In this document: positions 37,214-46,524 of the stretch, one piece after another
How positions within the stretch are numbered: position 1 is the first letter of the stretch
Layout of the letters: the number at the start of each line of letters is the position of its first letter
Origin: Vibrio gelatinilyticus
Lineage (GTDB): Bacteria > Pseudomonadota > Gammaproteobacteria > Enterobacterales > Vibrionaceae
Assembly (NCBI RefSeq): GCF_022836845.1
Contig: NZ_JAJNNZ010000002.1
Location: forward strand, 47,033-111,032
Direction of reading: 5' to 3'
Length of the DNA stretch: 64,000 nt
Notes under the pieces: generated by a model
What the model saw: the letters and a program-made list of their open reading frames with translations, nothing else
Databases searched by the model: none
Told to the model about the DNA's origin: nothing
Translations under genes and position numbers: made by a program

Positions 37214-37984
37214 ATGTCCGATTCTGATTTGCCCACCTTCGCCACCTGGATTGAAACATCAAAAGGACTAGTGTCCGGTGACAGTCGTATCGCTAAAACC
37301 TTTCCAGTCATGGGTTATAGCTATGACACTCTCAACACCCACTATAATGGCAACCCGAGGCTTGGTTTCTTGTACCAAGAGCTATGCAAGCGCCTATTTG
37401 ACGACCACCCACACTACCAGATGATTGCCGAAGAAGTTCAATTGCAACAAGATAAACGAACTATCGGTGCGATTGATTTCTTGCTTAAAAACACAGAAGA
37501 AAACCGCGTTGAACACTGGGAAGTGGCGATTAAGTTTTACCTGTTGAAACAAGGGCGATGGTATGGCCCTAATGCCAAGGATCGTTTAGACATTAAGCTT
37601 TCGCGCATGCTAGAGCATCAGTTAACAATGACCAATACCAAAGCCTTTCAAATCCTATTTCCTGAGTTTGAGCAAATCACCAAACATCTATTAATGCAGG
37701 GTCGCCTCTACGTTAACCCTTTTGAATCTGAAGATGTCCCAACCAACTGTTTAGGACTGCCAATCGAACAACAAAACATAACGGGCTTGTGGTGCTATCA
37801 GAGTCAATTCACGCAAATAACTGAGCCGCTGTACAAGTTAAAAAAGCCTTACTGGGCAACAGGCTTGAAATGCGTCACTGACCTTACTCCAATAATAGAG
37901 CCCCCGGAGCACTTTATACACTGCCAATCTAAATCCGGTCAGTTTTGGTTTATAGTCCCTGATGATTGGCCTAATAACGTATAG
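37214..37984 (+). CDS. DUF1853 family protein
   Basis: A 256-residue protein that resembles the DUF1853 family, widespread in gammaproteobacteria and without known function. The central part RTIGAIDFLLKN...VEHWEVAIKFYLL, near residues 76-107, is reminiscent of restriction-endonuclease-like folds (an Asp, then Glu-x-Ala-x-Lys: EVAIK). This is my inference, not an established activity. No signal peptide or membrane segment. It is divergent from ybgI and is followed by its own terminator. Confidence 0.75.
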   Translation: MSDSDLPTFATWIETSKGLVSGDSRIAKTFPVMGYSYDTLNTHYNGNPRLGFLYQELCKRLFDDHPHYQMIAEEVQLQQDKRTIGAIDFLLKNTEENRVEHWEVAIKFYLLKQGRWYGPNAKDRLDIKLSRMLEHQLTMTNTKAFQILFPEFEQITKHLLMQGRLYVNPFESEDVPTNCLGLPIEQQNITGLWCYQSQFTQITEPLYKLKKPYWATGLKCVTDLTPIIEPPEHFIHCQSKSGQFWFIVPDDWPNNV

Positions 37985-38016
37985 CAAAAGACACAGGTGG
38001 CACTGTCAGGTACAAA

Positions 38017-38041
38017 AAAGGCTCCTAAATCAGGAGCCTTT
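38017..38041. terminator. Bidirectional terminator between the DUF1853 gene and thiI
   Basis: AAAGGCTCCT-AAATC-AGGAGCCTTT with A residues on the left and T on the right. It serves both convergent genes. Confidence 0.85.
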
Positions 38042-38062
38042 AAATTAGTAAGTCAACATCGA

Positions 38063-39511
38063 CTACGGACGGTAAACTTTGACGTTTTCGAAACCTTGTT
38101 CTTGTAGATACAATGCTTGCAAACGGCTCATGACACCTCGGTCACAATACAGCAAGTAGGTCTTTGATTGATCCAAATCCCCAAACTTGGTGCCTAGCCT
38201 AAAGAATGGAAGGTGCTGAACCTCAACGCCCTCAAGCTCTAATGGGCTCTCTTCCTCTTCTTCTGCACTGCGAATATCCAGTACAACAGCATGTTCTTCA
38301 ACGGCTTGAACTTGCTCGACTTCTGGTGCTTGTTCCTGGCTTTGTTTTTCAATGTCACGAATGTCGATCATCCGTGACTCAGCAACAACCTGATCTAAAA
38401 TAGCAAAGTCAAATTTCGCTTCTTCCGCTTCCAGTTTCTCTTTGATCGCTTTAACTGTTGGCTTTTTAGAAATTACACCACAGTATTCTGGCATAGTTTT
38501 CGCGAAATCCTCTGTACCGATCTCACGAGACAAGTCAATGATGTCTTCTTTATCCCAATTAATTAGTGGGCGAAGAATCAGGGTATCAGTTACCCCGTCG
38601 ATGTGGCGAAGGTTTGTCAGTGTTTGGCTAGAAACCTGACCGAGCGCCTCACCCGTGACCAAAGCTTGAATGCCAAACTTCTCTGCCAGCATACCTCCAG
38701 CTCGCATAAACATACGTTTAAGCACAACGCCCATTTGGCCATCATCGACTTTCTCTAAAATCTCAGCCACAACAGGTTCAAAGTCGACCGAAATGAACTT
38801 CACCTTTGCTGATGAGCCGTATTTATTCCAAAGGAAGTGTGATACTTGCTTCACACCAATTTCGTGGGCTGGGCCACCTAAATTAAAGAAGCAATAATGC
38901 GTTTTGGAGCCGCGCTTGATATGAAGATAGCTAGACACGCCCGAGTCGAAGCCACCGGAAATCAAACTCAACACATCTTCTTGTGTGCCAAGTGGGAATC
39001 CACCAAGTCCTTTATGACGAGCAAGGACTTGGTTCAATTTATCGTTAGCGATCTCGATGTTAACCGTAACGTCAGGCTTGCTCAGTTTGACCTTTGCACT
39101 TTCGATAGCTTGATTTAAGCCTCCGCCAACATAACGCTCTAACTCGATGGAGGTAAAGTCATGCTTACCGCGGCGCTTAGCTCTCACTACAAATGTTTTG
39201 TTCTCTAGGCGGCTACCGCTTAACGCTAATACCTGCTCATATATATCATGCATGTCTTCAAAGTCAGATTGCTGAACTTCTAGTACATGATGGATACCTG
39301 GCGTATGAGTCAATATATTAAGTACTTCATCACGATACTCGGATGAAGTTGAAGTCACTTCAATGTGATCACGTCGATTGTAAACCGCTACCGACTCAGT
39401 GCGGCGTTGCACAATAATTCGGATATTACATTCTAAGATCTTAGTAAAACGTTTACGGACCGATTCACTTTTTACAAAAATCTCTGGATGGGGTTTAACG
39501 ATAAATCTCAT
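38063..39511 (-). CDS. thiI: tRNA sulfurtransferase ThiI
   Basis: Makes 4-thiouridine at tRNA position 8 and supplies sulphur for the thiamine thiazole. A THUMP region (residues 60-165) is followed by the PP-loop pyrophosphatase motif [11 protein letters not shown] near 184. A C-terminal rhodanese domain has the catalytic Cys in [12 protein letters not shown] near 453-464, present in enterobacterial-type ThiI. ATG 39511 gives 482 residues, matching [15 protein letters not shown] in relatives; the frame extends 24 codons further without a family match. Confidence 0.96.
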   Translation of the reverse strand: MRFIVKPHPEIFVKSESVRKRFTKILECNIRIIVQRRTESVAVYNRRDHIEVTSTSSEYRDEVLNILTHTPGIHHVLEVQQSDFEDMHDIYEQVLALSGSRLENKTFVVRAKRRGKHDFTSIELERYVGGGLNQAIESAKVKLSKPDVTVNIEIANDKLNQVLARHKGLGGFPLGTQEDVLSLISGGFDSGVSSYLHIKRGSKTHYCFFNLGGPAHEIGVKQVSHFLWNKYGSSAKVKFISVDFEPVVAEILEKVDDGQMGVVLKRMFMRAGGMLAEKFGIQALVTGEALGQVSSQTLTNLRHIDGVTDTLILRPLINWDKEDIIDLSREIGTEDFAKTMPEYCGVISKKPTVKAIKEKLEAEEAKFDFAILDQVVAESRMIDIRDIEKQSQEQAPEVEQVQAVEEHAVVLDIRSAEEEEESPLELEGVEVQHLPFFRLGTKFGDLDQSKTYLLYCDRGVMSRLQALYLQEQGFENVKVYRP

Positions 39512-39671
39512 AGTTTCTTCACATCTCACTGGAATGCTGTCTGAGCTGACAGTAGGAAAGTATTTATTAATACTGTAGTACATTAATGACCGCTATTAAG
39601 AGTCACCATAGCAACAAAGTTGAAAGGCAAAAACGATCACAAGGCTAAATTAGGCGCAAGTATACACAAGA

Positions 39672-39710
39672 AAAACAACAACACCAAAGCAAGCTTTGGT
39701 GTTGTTGTTT
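39672..39710 (-). terminator. Terminator of pomAB
   Basis: AACAACACCAAAGC / GCTTTGGTGTTGTT, a long perfect stem with a 2-base centre, followed on the minus strand by a T run. It lies 20 bases past the pomB stop. Confidence 0.88.
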
Positions 39711-39728
39711 ATTCATCTTCACGATCTT

Positions 39729-40661
39729 TTATCGAACGGTGGGTACTTCTTCAGAATAAACAGGCTCGCCCTGCATAATGCTGATTTCTACTCGGCGATT
39801 TCGAGCTCGCTGCCTGTCATTGTCATTTGGAACTAAAGGTTCAGTGTCCGCAACCCCAAGTACACGCAGTCGCTGGTGAGAAAAGCCCTTCACTTTTTCC
39901 ATTTCCTGGGCAACAGACACCGCGCGTTGCGATGATAAATCCCAGTTAGAACGGTAAAGTTCAGAATCTAAAATCTGGTCGTCGGTATGACCGGAGACCC
40001 GCACCTGGCCAGGAATATCTTTAACCAGGTCAGCGACTTGGCGAACCAAAGGTCGAAATTTGGGCTGCAAATAGGCTGAGCCTTCTGGGAATGCCCCTTT
40101 TTCTTGAATACGAATAACCAGTTGTTGTCCCAAGTTCTCAACTTCAACAGCCCCTTGGATAATCTCACGTTGCAGCGCTTTTTTTATGATCTCTTCAAGT
40201 TTCTCAAGATCTTCAGCTTGCTCCATTTTTTCAGAAGTGGCGGTGCCTATCTGATCTTTGCGAGACTTACTGGCGGTTTGTCCGCCTGTGTTTTTACCTT
40301 CGTCTTTCTGTATGCCTCCGGCACGATCCGACTCTCCCTCATGAAACTCCAAAGTTTGCTGAGTAATATCTATCGTCTGCTGCATGATGACATCGATCGG
40401 GGTCGGCTCAGGTCTACCAGGGCGAAATTCCTGAGCGATAATGCTAGTTCCTTTAGGAATATCTTTGACTTCTAGACGGTTTTGTACACCAAACGCAAAC
40501 TTCATGGAGCCTGCGATTTGTTTAAACTTAAGGACATCCATTTCTGAGAACGACAACAAAAGTACAAAAAAGCACATCAGCAAAGACATCAAGTCTGCAA
40601 ATGTTCCCATCCACTGTGGTAGACCGGGAGGAGGACATTTGCATTTTACTTCTTCTTCCAT
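39729..40661 (-). CDS. pomB: Flagellar motor stator protein PomB
   Basis: The MotB-family stator subunit of a sodium-driven polar flagellar motor. A short N-terminus (KCKCPPPGLPQWMGT) leads into a single membrane helix with the ion-binding Asp23 in TFADLMSLLMCFF. A plug and linker region rich in charge follow, and then an OmpA-like peptidoglycan-binding domain with VSGHTDDQILDSELYRSNWDLSS near residues 219-241. At 310 residues it fits Vibrio PomB, and it starts 28 bases behind pomA. Confidence 0.95.
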   Translation of the reverse strand: MEEEVKCKCPPPGLPQWMGTFADLMSLLMCFFVLLLSFSEMDVLKFKQIAGSMKFAFGVQNRLEVKDIPKGTSIIAQEFRPGRPEPTPIDVIMQQTIDITQQTLEFHEGESDRAGGIQKDEGKNTGGQTASKSRKDQIGTATSEKMEQAEDLEKLEEIIKKALQREIIQGAVEVENLGQQLVIRIQEKGAFPEGSAYLQPKFRPLVRQVADLVKDIPGQVRVSGHTDDQILDSELYRSNWDLSSQRAVSVAQEMEKVKGFSHQRLRVLGVADTEPLVPNDNDRQRARNRRVEISIMQGEPVYSEEVPTVR

Positions 40662-40689
40662 CTCACTACTCCACCATTAGCACTTTGAG

Positions 40690-41454
40690 TTACTCAGCAT
40701 CTAGGTCAAGAACTCGTTTGCTTTCATTGAGGTAGTTTTTAAGGTAACTATCAATGACTCTCGGGTTCTGCCCATCTTGGATTGCAAGCACCCCATCCAT
40801 AATTAAGCGGCGATTGAGTTTTTCTTGCTCGCGGCGCAAAGAGAGTTTATCTGCAATTGGGAAAAACAACATGTTGGACAATATCGCCCCATACAACGTT
40901 GTTAACAAGGCTAAGGCCATTGCAGGACCAATTGACTTAGGGTCATCCATGTTTGATAGCATTGCCACCAGACCAATCAGCGTGCCGATCATCCCCATCG
41001 CAGGTGACACCTCACCAAAGGCACGAAACACTCCAGAGCCTTTTAAGTGACGTTCATCGGTCAAAGCAATGTCTTTTTGCATCGCGCTGCGTACTACTTC
41101 TGCATCGTGGCCATCAACGAGTAGATCGATGCCTTTTTGCATAAAGCTATTGTTGATATCCATCTCTTCTAGCGCGAGAAAACCACCTTTTCGAGCCGCA
41201 TCTGCCATTTCGACAATCTTGGCAATGAGGTCCTCTGGTTCATCCGTTTTGAATATGAAAGCTTTTCCAGCAATTTTGGTAGCACTAAAAAACTGGCTGA
41301 TAGTGAACTTCATCAACACCACAAACAGAGATCCACCAACAACGATAAACACTGACGTTGTATCGTAGTAAGTCATGATGCTGCCACCAAGTACCATCGC
41401 AATGGTAATCGAGGCTATACCACCAATTAAGCCAATCAGAGTTGCTAAATCCAC
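40690..41454 (-). CDS. pomA: Flagellar motor stator protein PomA
   Basis: The MotA-family stator subunit, which with PomB conducts Na+ and drives the rotor. The 254-residue protein has four membrane segments, two near the N-terminus (LIGLIGGIASITIAMVLGG) and two around residues 145-205. The proline-containing GEVSPAMGMIGTLIGLVAML is between them. The cytoplasmic loop carries the charged residues that touch FliG. It closely resembles V. alginolyticus PomA as I remember it. Confidence 0.95.
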   Translation of the reverse strand: MDLATLIGLIGGIASITIAMVLGGSIMTYYDTTSVFIVVGGSLFVVLMKFTISQFFSATKIAGKAFIFKTDEPEDLIAKIVEMADAARKGGFLALEEMDINNSFMQKGIDLLVDGHDAEVVRSAMQKDIALTDERHLKGSGVFRAFGEVSPAMGMIGTLIGLVAMLSNMDDPKSIGPAMALALLTTLYGAILSNMLFFPIADKLSLRREQEKLNRRLIMDGVLAIQDGQNPRVIDSYLKNYLNESKRVLDLDAE

Positions 41455-41749
41455 TCAACACCCCATATCGTTATTATTAAAATTCGCTCTACAGCATATA
41501 GTGGTTATCGACCGGACTGGAGGATCTTTAATAAAAATCTTGGTCAGCACATCACATTTTTTAATAATGTGCAGCCCAATCAGTGCTAACTCGCCACCGC
41601 CAAGGCCGATTTACCGTACACAATTTAAAGACTAATTCGAAGATAAGACAGATCCAGCCAACATCTTTACTACATTTTTAACAGTTGAGATTTGACCCTG
41701 TGGCTAGCCTAAGGTAACGTTCGGTCATTCTAAAAAAAGTGTGTATATT

Positions 41750-41992
41750 ATGGCGACCAAAAAACCTGAAAATATGGCATTCGAAGCGATGGTCGAAGAA
41801 CTCGACGATCTGGTAGAACAATTGGAAAATGGCGACCTGTCGCTTGACGACGCACTTAAAAAGTTTGAACGAGGCATCGCTTTGGCTCGCGCAGGCCAAG
41901 TTAAACTCAGCGACGCCGAGCAAAAAGTCAGTATCCTTCTAAGTAAAGACGACACTGCCGAGTTACAAACTTTCAGCGACAAGCACGATTAA
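41750..41992 (+). CDS. xseB: Exodeoxyribonuclease VII small subunit
   Basis: An 80-residue helical protein that binds the large XseA subunit of the single-strand-specific exonuclease VII. The core FEAMVEELDDLVEQLENGDLS-type segment is diagnostic. ATG 41750 gives MATKKPENMAFE, the usual start; GTG at 41741 would add three residues. It heads the xseB-ispA-dxs operon that is common in proteobacteria. The 295-base region before it shows nothing I recognise. Confidence 0.95.
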   Translation: MATKKPENMAFEAMVEELDDLVEQLENGDLSLDDALKKFERGIALARAGQVKLSDAEQKVSILLSKDDTAELQTFSDKHD

Positions 41993-42013
41993 TATTCAAA
42001 AGTGAGTTACCCC

Positions 42014-42898
42014 ATGATCGAGACTTTGCAGTCTTATCAGAATCGAAATAATGCGCAGCTTCAAAGCTGGCTAAACAATCTGCCTCATCAACATCAGGCT
42101 CTTACCCAAGCAATGCGATACGGCCTGCTGCTTGGTGGTAAAAGAGCACGTCCTTTCCTCGTTTACGCCACTGGCGAAATGCTGGGATGTGATATTGCAG
42201 ACTTAGACGCACCTGCAGCTGCCATCGAATGCGTTCACGCTTATTCATTGATTCACGATGATTTACCCGCGATGGATGACGATGAGCTACGACGAGGCCA
42301 AGCAACTTGTCATAAACAGTTTGATGAAGCCACGGCGATTCTCGCAGGTGATGCTCTACAAACTCTCGCCTTCACGATTCTTGCCGAAGGTCGGTTAGCC
42401 CCCAATGCTGAGAGCCTAAGAATTGACATGGTGAAAAACTTGGCCAGTGCTTCGGGCGCATCAGGTATGTGCATTGGTCAGGCTCTGGATATTGAGGCTG
42501 AAGGGAAAATGGTTGGTATTGATCAGCTTGCCGAGATCCATCGTAATAAAACTGGCGCACTGATTAAATGTGCGGTTCAGCTAGGCGCACTGGCGGCAGG
42601 TAAAAAAGGCCGAGAGGTATTACCGAGTCTCGAACGATTCGCCAACGCAATTGGTTTGGCCTTTCAGGTGCAAGACGACATTTTAGATATTACCAGCGAC
42701 ACAGAAACATTGGGTAAGCCGCAAGGCTCTGACCAGCAGCTTAACAAAAGCACCTACCCTGCTCTGCTAGGGCTAGAGGGTGCTCGTCAAAAAGCACAAG
42801 CACTTTTTGAAGAAGCGCTTTGTGCTTTGGATGCAATCCCCTACAATACGCAATTACTCGAAGATTTCGCCCGATATGTCATCGAGCGCAAGAACTAA
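42014..42898 (+). CDS. ispA: Farnesyl diphosphate synthase (geranyltranstransferase)
   Basis: Condenses IPP with DMAPP and GPP to form farnesyl diphosphate for quinone, undecaprenyl and haem-O synthesis. The first aspartate-rich motif is [15 protein letters not shown] near residues 80-94, and the second FQVQDDILD near 218-226. GTG 42002 is possible, but a GTGAG purine stretch overlapping it is spaced 7 bases from ATG 42014, so I use the ATG (294 residues). It lies 21 bases after xseB. Confidence 0.95.
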   Translation: MIETLQSYQNRNNAQLQSWLNNLPHQHQALTQAMRYGLLLGGKRARPFLVYATGEMLGCDIADLDAPAAAIECVHAYSLIHDDLPAMDDDELRRGQATCHKQFDEATAILAGDALQTLAFTILAEGRLAPNAESLRIDMVKNLASASGASGMCIGQALDIEAEGKMVGIDQLAEIHRNKTGALIKCAVQLGALAAGKKGREVLPSLERFANAIGLAFQVQDDILDITSDTETLGKPQGSDQQLNKSTYPALLGLEGARQKAQALFEEALCALDAIPYNTQLLEDFARYVIERKN

Positions 42899-42920
42899 CA
42901 TAAAACAAGCGCTGAATACT

Positions 42921-44786
42921 ATGACACTTGATATTTCAAAATATCCAACACTGACTCTAGCCAATACGCCAGAAGAGCTGCGATTGATGCCCAAAGAGTC
43001 ACTGCCTAAGTTATGTGAGGAGCTTAGGACTTACTTATTGAACTCGGTGAGCCAGTCTAGTGGCCACCTAGCTTCAGGTCTCGGCACCGTTGAGCTTACG
43101 GTGGCGTTGCACCATGTCTACAACACTCCATTTGATCAACTCATCTGGGATGTCGGACATCAAGCGTACCCGCATAAAATCTTAACCGGGCGTCGTGAGA
43201 AAATGCCCACCATTCGCCAGAAAGATGGTTTACACCCGTTTCCTTGGCGTAAAGAGAGCGAATACGACGTATTGTCGGTGGGACACTCTTCGACATCAAT
43301 CAGTGCCGCGCTAGGCATTGCGATCGCCGCTCAAAAAGAAGGCAAAGATCGCAAAGTCGTGAGTGTTATTGGTGACGGCGCTATAACGGCTGGGATGGCA
43401 TTTGAAGCGTTGAATCACGCTGGTGATGTACACTCGGATATGTTGGTCATTCTTAATGACAACGAAATGTCGATCTCTGAGAATGTCGGCGCGTTGAACA
43501 ACCACTTGGCTCAAGTACTTTCTGGTAGCCTTTATACCTCAATTCGTGAAGGCGGTAAAAAGGCGCTATCTGGCCTGCCACCAATAAAAGAACTCGTTCG
43601 TCGAACTGAAGAGCATTTAAAAGGGATGATCGTCCCTGGAACACTGTTTGAAGAACTTGGTTTCAACTACATTGGCCCAGTGGATGGCCACGACGTCAAT
43701 GAACTCATAAAAACGCTGACAAACATGCGAGAGTTGAAAGGCCCTCAATTTCTGCACATCATGACCAAAAAAGGCAAAGGTTATGAGCCAGCAGAAAAAG
43801 ACCCAATAGGCTATCACGGCGTACCAAAATTTGACCCGTCACATTCAAGCCTTCCAAAAAGCAGCTCGAGCAAGCCAAGCTACTCGAACATTTTTGGTGA
43901 CTTCTTATGTGATATGGCGGCGCAAGATCCGAAACTCATGGCCATCACACCTGCAATGCGTGAAGGCTCAGGTATGGTTCGATTTTCAAAAGAGTACCCT
44001 GAGCAGTACTTTGATGTCGCTATCGCTGAGCAGCACGCTGTGACACTGGCTACGGGCATGGCGATCGCTGGTGAGCACCCCATCGTCGCTATCTACTCGA
44101 CCTTCTTGCAACGTGGCTACGATCAGTTGATCCACGATGTGGCCATCATGGATTTGCCTGTCATGTTCGCCATCGACCGTGCTGGTCTTGTCGGGGCAGA
44201 CGGCCAGACGCATCAGGGTGCCTTTGATTTGAGCTTCATGCGCTGCATTCCGAATATGGTGATCATGGCGCCAAGTGATGAGAATGAATGTCGCCAGATG
44301 CTTTATACTGGTCACAAGCACACTGGCCCAAGTGCCGTTCGCTACCCTCGTGGCAGCGGGAATGGCACCACGCCAGAAACAGAGTTTACCGCGCTGGAAA
44401 TAGGCAAAGGTCGAATGGTTCGACAAGGTGAGAAAGTGGCAATTTTGTCTTTTGGAACCTTCCTAGACAACGCGCTTCAAGCCGCAGAAAACCTTAATGC
44501 AAGTGTTGCCGACATGCGATTTGTTAAGCCACTTGATGAAGCGCTTATCAAAGAGTTGTGCGCAAACCATGATGTGATTGTGACACTTGAAGAAAATGCC
44601 ATTGCTGGCGGCGCTGGTGCGGGTGTGATCGAATACATGATGAGCGAAAAACTAATGAAGCCAGTACTCAACCTTGGCCTTCCTGACAAGTTTATTGCCC
44701 AAGGAACTCAAGACGAACTGCACGCTGAGCTTGGGCTTGATGCCGCTGGTATTGAAGCATCAATCCTCGAATACCTTGCGAAATAA
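42921..44786 (+). CDS. dxs: 1-deoxy-D-xylulose-5-phosphate synthase
   Basis: The thiamine-diphosphate enzyme that opens the MEP isoprenoid pathway from pyruvate and glyceraldehyde 3-phosphate. Key blocks are [18 protein letters not shown] near residues 49-66, [21 protein letters not shown] near 149-169 (cofactor GDG...N), and a catalytic-domain [13 protein letters not shown] near 371. ATG 42921 gives 621 residues and the family start [11 protein letters not shown]. The longer frame from 42780 lies inside ispA. No strong ribosome binding site is seen, so coupling to ispA is possible. Confidence 0.96.
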   Translation: MTLDISKYPTLTLANTPEELRLMPKESLPKLCEELRTYLLNSVSQSSGHLASGLGTVELTVALHHVYNTPFDQLIWDVGHQAYPHKILTGRREKMPTIRQKDGLHPFPWRKESEYDVLSVGHSSTSISAALGIAIAAQKEGKDRKVVSVIGDGAITAGMAFEALNHAGDVHSDMLVILNDNEMSISENVGALNNHLAQVLSGSLYTSIREGGKKALSGLPPIKELVRRTEEHLKGMIVPGTLFEELGFNYIGPVDGHDVNELIKTLTNMRELKGPQFLHIMTKKGKGYEPAEKDPIGYHGVPKFDPSHSSLPKSSSSKPSYSNIFGDFLCDMAAQDPKLMAITPAMREGSGMVRFSKEYPEQYFDVAIAEQHAVTLATGMAIAGEHPIVAIYSTFLQRGYDQLIHDVAIMDLPVMFAIDRAGLVGADGQTHQGAFDLSFMRCIPNMVIMAPSDENECRQMLYTGHKHTGPSAVRYPRGSGNGTTPETEFTALEIGKGRMVRQGEKVAILSFGTFLDNALQAAENLNASVADMRFVKPLDEALIKELCANHDVIVTLEENAIAGGAGAGVIEYMMSEKLMKPVLNLGLPDKFIAQGTQDELHAELGLDAAGIEASILEYLAK

Positions 44787-44808
44787 TAGTTCTTCTAAGC
44801 AACAATGA

Positions 44809-44836
44809 AAAAAGCGACCTGATGGTCGCTTTTTGT
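44809..44836 (+). terminator. Terminator of xseB-ispA-dxs
   Basis: AAGCGACC-TGAT-GGTCGCTT followed by TTTG, 25 bases after the dxs stop. Confidence 0.88.
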
Positions 44837-44861
44837 TTACCTGAGCAGCCAGATGTTCATA

Positions 44862-44886
44862 AAAAAACCGCAACCTAGGTTGCGGC
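44862..44886 (-). terminator. Terminator of gltX
   Basis: The palindrome CCGCAACCTAGGTTGCGG is followed on the minus strand by seven T. Confidence 0.88.
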
Positions 44887-44932
44887 TTTATAAATCACTG
44901 GCCTATTTTAGTACTAAACCATCATAACGCGA

Positions 44933-46360
44933 CTATGCGTTGGCTTCACGTTCAGCAATGAACTCAAGCGCCATCTTGATACGAGCGATGACGCGCTCTT
45001 TGCCGATAAGCTCCATCACAGCATCAACTGAAGGTGATTGACCACCACCCGTTACCGCAACGCGAAGAGGCATACCAATTTTACCCATGCCAATTTCAAG
45101 CTCTTCACAAACAGCTGCAATCACATTGTCTTTTATATTCGCCGTCGTCCACTCTTCCAAAGCTTCCACTTTCGCTAAAGCCGCTTCCAAAGGACCTTTC
45201 GCTACGCCGCGCAAGTGCTTCTTCGCAGCGCCAGCTTCAAACTCAGAGAAGTCTTCATAAAAGTAACGAATTTGTTGTGCCAGCTCAACAAGCGTGTTGC
45301 AACGCTCACCCACTAGCTTAATCACTTCAGTAATCGCAGGGCCGTTTTCGGTGTTTAGCTTCTGCTGATCTAGATGCCATTGCAGGTGCTTCGCAACATA
45401 TTCAGGCTCTGATGTTTTGATGTAATGGTTGTTAAGCCACAACAGCTTGTCAGTGTTAAATGCAGATGCAGACTTAGAGATCGCATCTAGTGAGAACAAG
45501 TTAACCATCTCTTCTTGTGAGAAGATTTCTTGGTCGCCATGAGACCAACCTAGACGAACCAAGTAGTTATTTAGTGCATTTGGCAGATAACCTTCGTCGC
45601 GATACTGCATCACAGATACCGCTCCGTGACGTTTTGACAGTTTAGCGCCATCATCACCAAGAATCATCGCACAATGCGCAAAGGTTGGTACTGGCGCACC
45701 CAGTGCTTCATAGATGTTGATTTGACGTGGGGTGTTGTTGATGTGGTCTTCACCACGAACAACGTGAGTGATACCCATATCCCAGTCATCCACAACCACA
45801 ACAAAGTTGTATGTTGGCGCACCGTCGGTACGGCGAATGATCAGATCATCCATTTGGCTGTTTGAGATTTCGATGCGACCACGGATCTGGTCATCAAATA
45901 CTACACTGCCTTCTTTTGGATTGCGGAAACGAATCACGCAAGGGTCACCCTCTTTCGCTGCGGCGTTTGCTGACACAATTTTAGGGTGGTTTGCATCGTA
46001 ACGAGGGATTTCCTTGTTGCCTTCTTGTTCTGCACGGATCTCTTCAAGCAGTTCTTTAGAAGCAAAACACTTGTATGCTTTGTCTTCAGCAAGCAGCTTA
46101 TCAACCATCTCGTTATAGCGATCAAAACGCTTTGATTGGAAGTATGGTCCTTCGTTCCACTCCAGGCCCATCCATTGCATACCCTCAAGGATCGCATCAA
46201 CAGCTTCTTGAGAGTTACGCTCAAGGTCAGTGTCTTCAATACGCAATACAAATTCACCGCCTTGGTTCTTTGCATAAAGCCATGAATATAGTGCTGTACG
46301 CGCACCACCAACGTGAAGATAGCCAGTCGGGCTTGGAGCAAAACGAGTTTTAACCGTCAT
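44933..46360 (-). CDS. gltX: Glutamyl-tRNA synthetase
   Basis: A class I synthetase that charges tRNA-Glu, also the donor for haem synthesis. The HIGH-type motif is seen as [20 protein letters not shown] near residues 6-25 and the KMSKS-type motif as KLSKRHGA near 243. The C-terminal anticodon-binding helical domain is present, for 475 residues in total. Monocistronic by its spacing: a terminator follows, and divergent copA lies upstream. Confidence 0.97.
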   Translation of the reverse strand: MTVKTRFAPSPTGYLHVGGARTALYSWLYAKNQGGEFVLRIEDTDLERNSQEAVDAILEGMQWMGLEWNEGPYFQSKRFDRYNEMVDKLLAEDKAYKCFASKELLEEIRAEQEGNKEIPRYDANHPKIVSANAAAKEGDPCVIRFRNPKEGSVVFDDQIRGRIEISNSQMDDLIIRRTDGAPTYNFVVVVDDWDMGITHVVRGEDHINNTPRQINIYEALGAPVPTFAHCAMILGDDGAKLSKRHGAVSVMQYRDEGYLPNALNNYLVRLGWSHGDQEIFSQEEMVNLFSLDAISKSASAFNTDKLLWLNNHYIKTSEPEYVAKHLQWHLDQQKLNTENGPAITEVIKLVGERCNTLVELAQQIRYFYEDFSEFEAGAAKKHLRGVAKGPLEAALAKVEALEEWTTANIKDNVIAAVCEELEIGMGKIGMPLRVAVTGGGQSPSVDAVMELIGKERVIARIKMALEFIAEREANA

Positions 46361-46460
46361 TGAATATACCTTAGTGTCGATTGCACGCGATGAACATCAC
46401 CGCGCTCTGCAAAAATTTGGCGCTATTTTATCACCTTAAATCAAATCTACAACGAATAGC

Positions 46461-46491
46461 TTGACCTTGCCCTTGAGGTAAGGTTTATCTT
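46461..46491 (+). promoter_or_regulatory. CueR-type promoter of copA
   Basis: -35 TTGACC (46461-46466) and -10 TATCTT (46486-46491) are separated by 19 bases, the long spacer typical of MerR-family targets. The spacer holds the dyad ACCTTGCC / GGTAAGGT (46464-46484). It is very close in layout to E. coli PcopA. Cu(I)-CueR would untwist this DNA and switch on copA. Confidence 0.85.
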
Positions 46492-46524
46492 TACCTCATA
46501 ACAACGCTAATACTGAGGCCAGCG

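Noticed and set aside
37090..37311. N-terminal extension of ybgI by 74 codons
   Set aside because: It overlaps the divergent DUF1853 gene and shows no family similarity; ATG 37089 has a ribosome binding site and gives the normal length.
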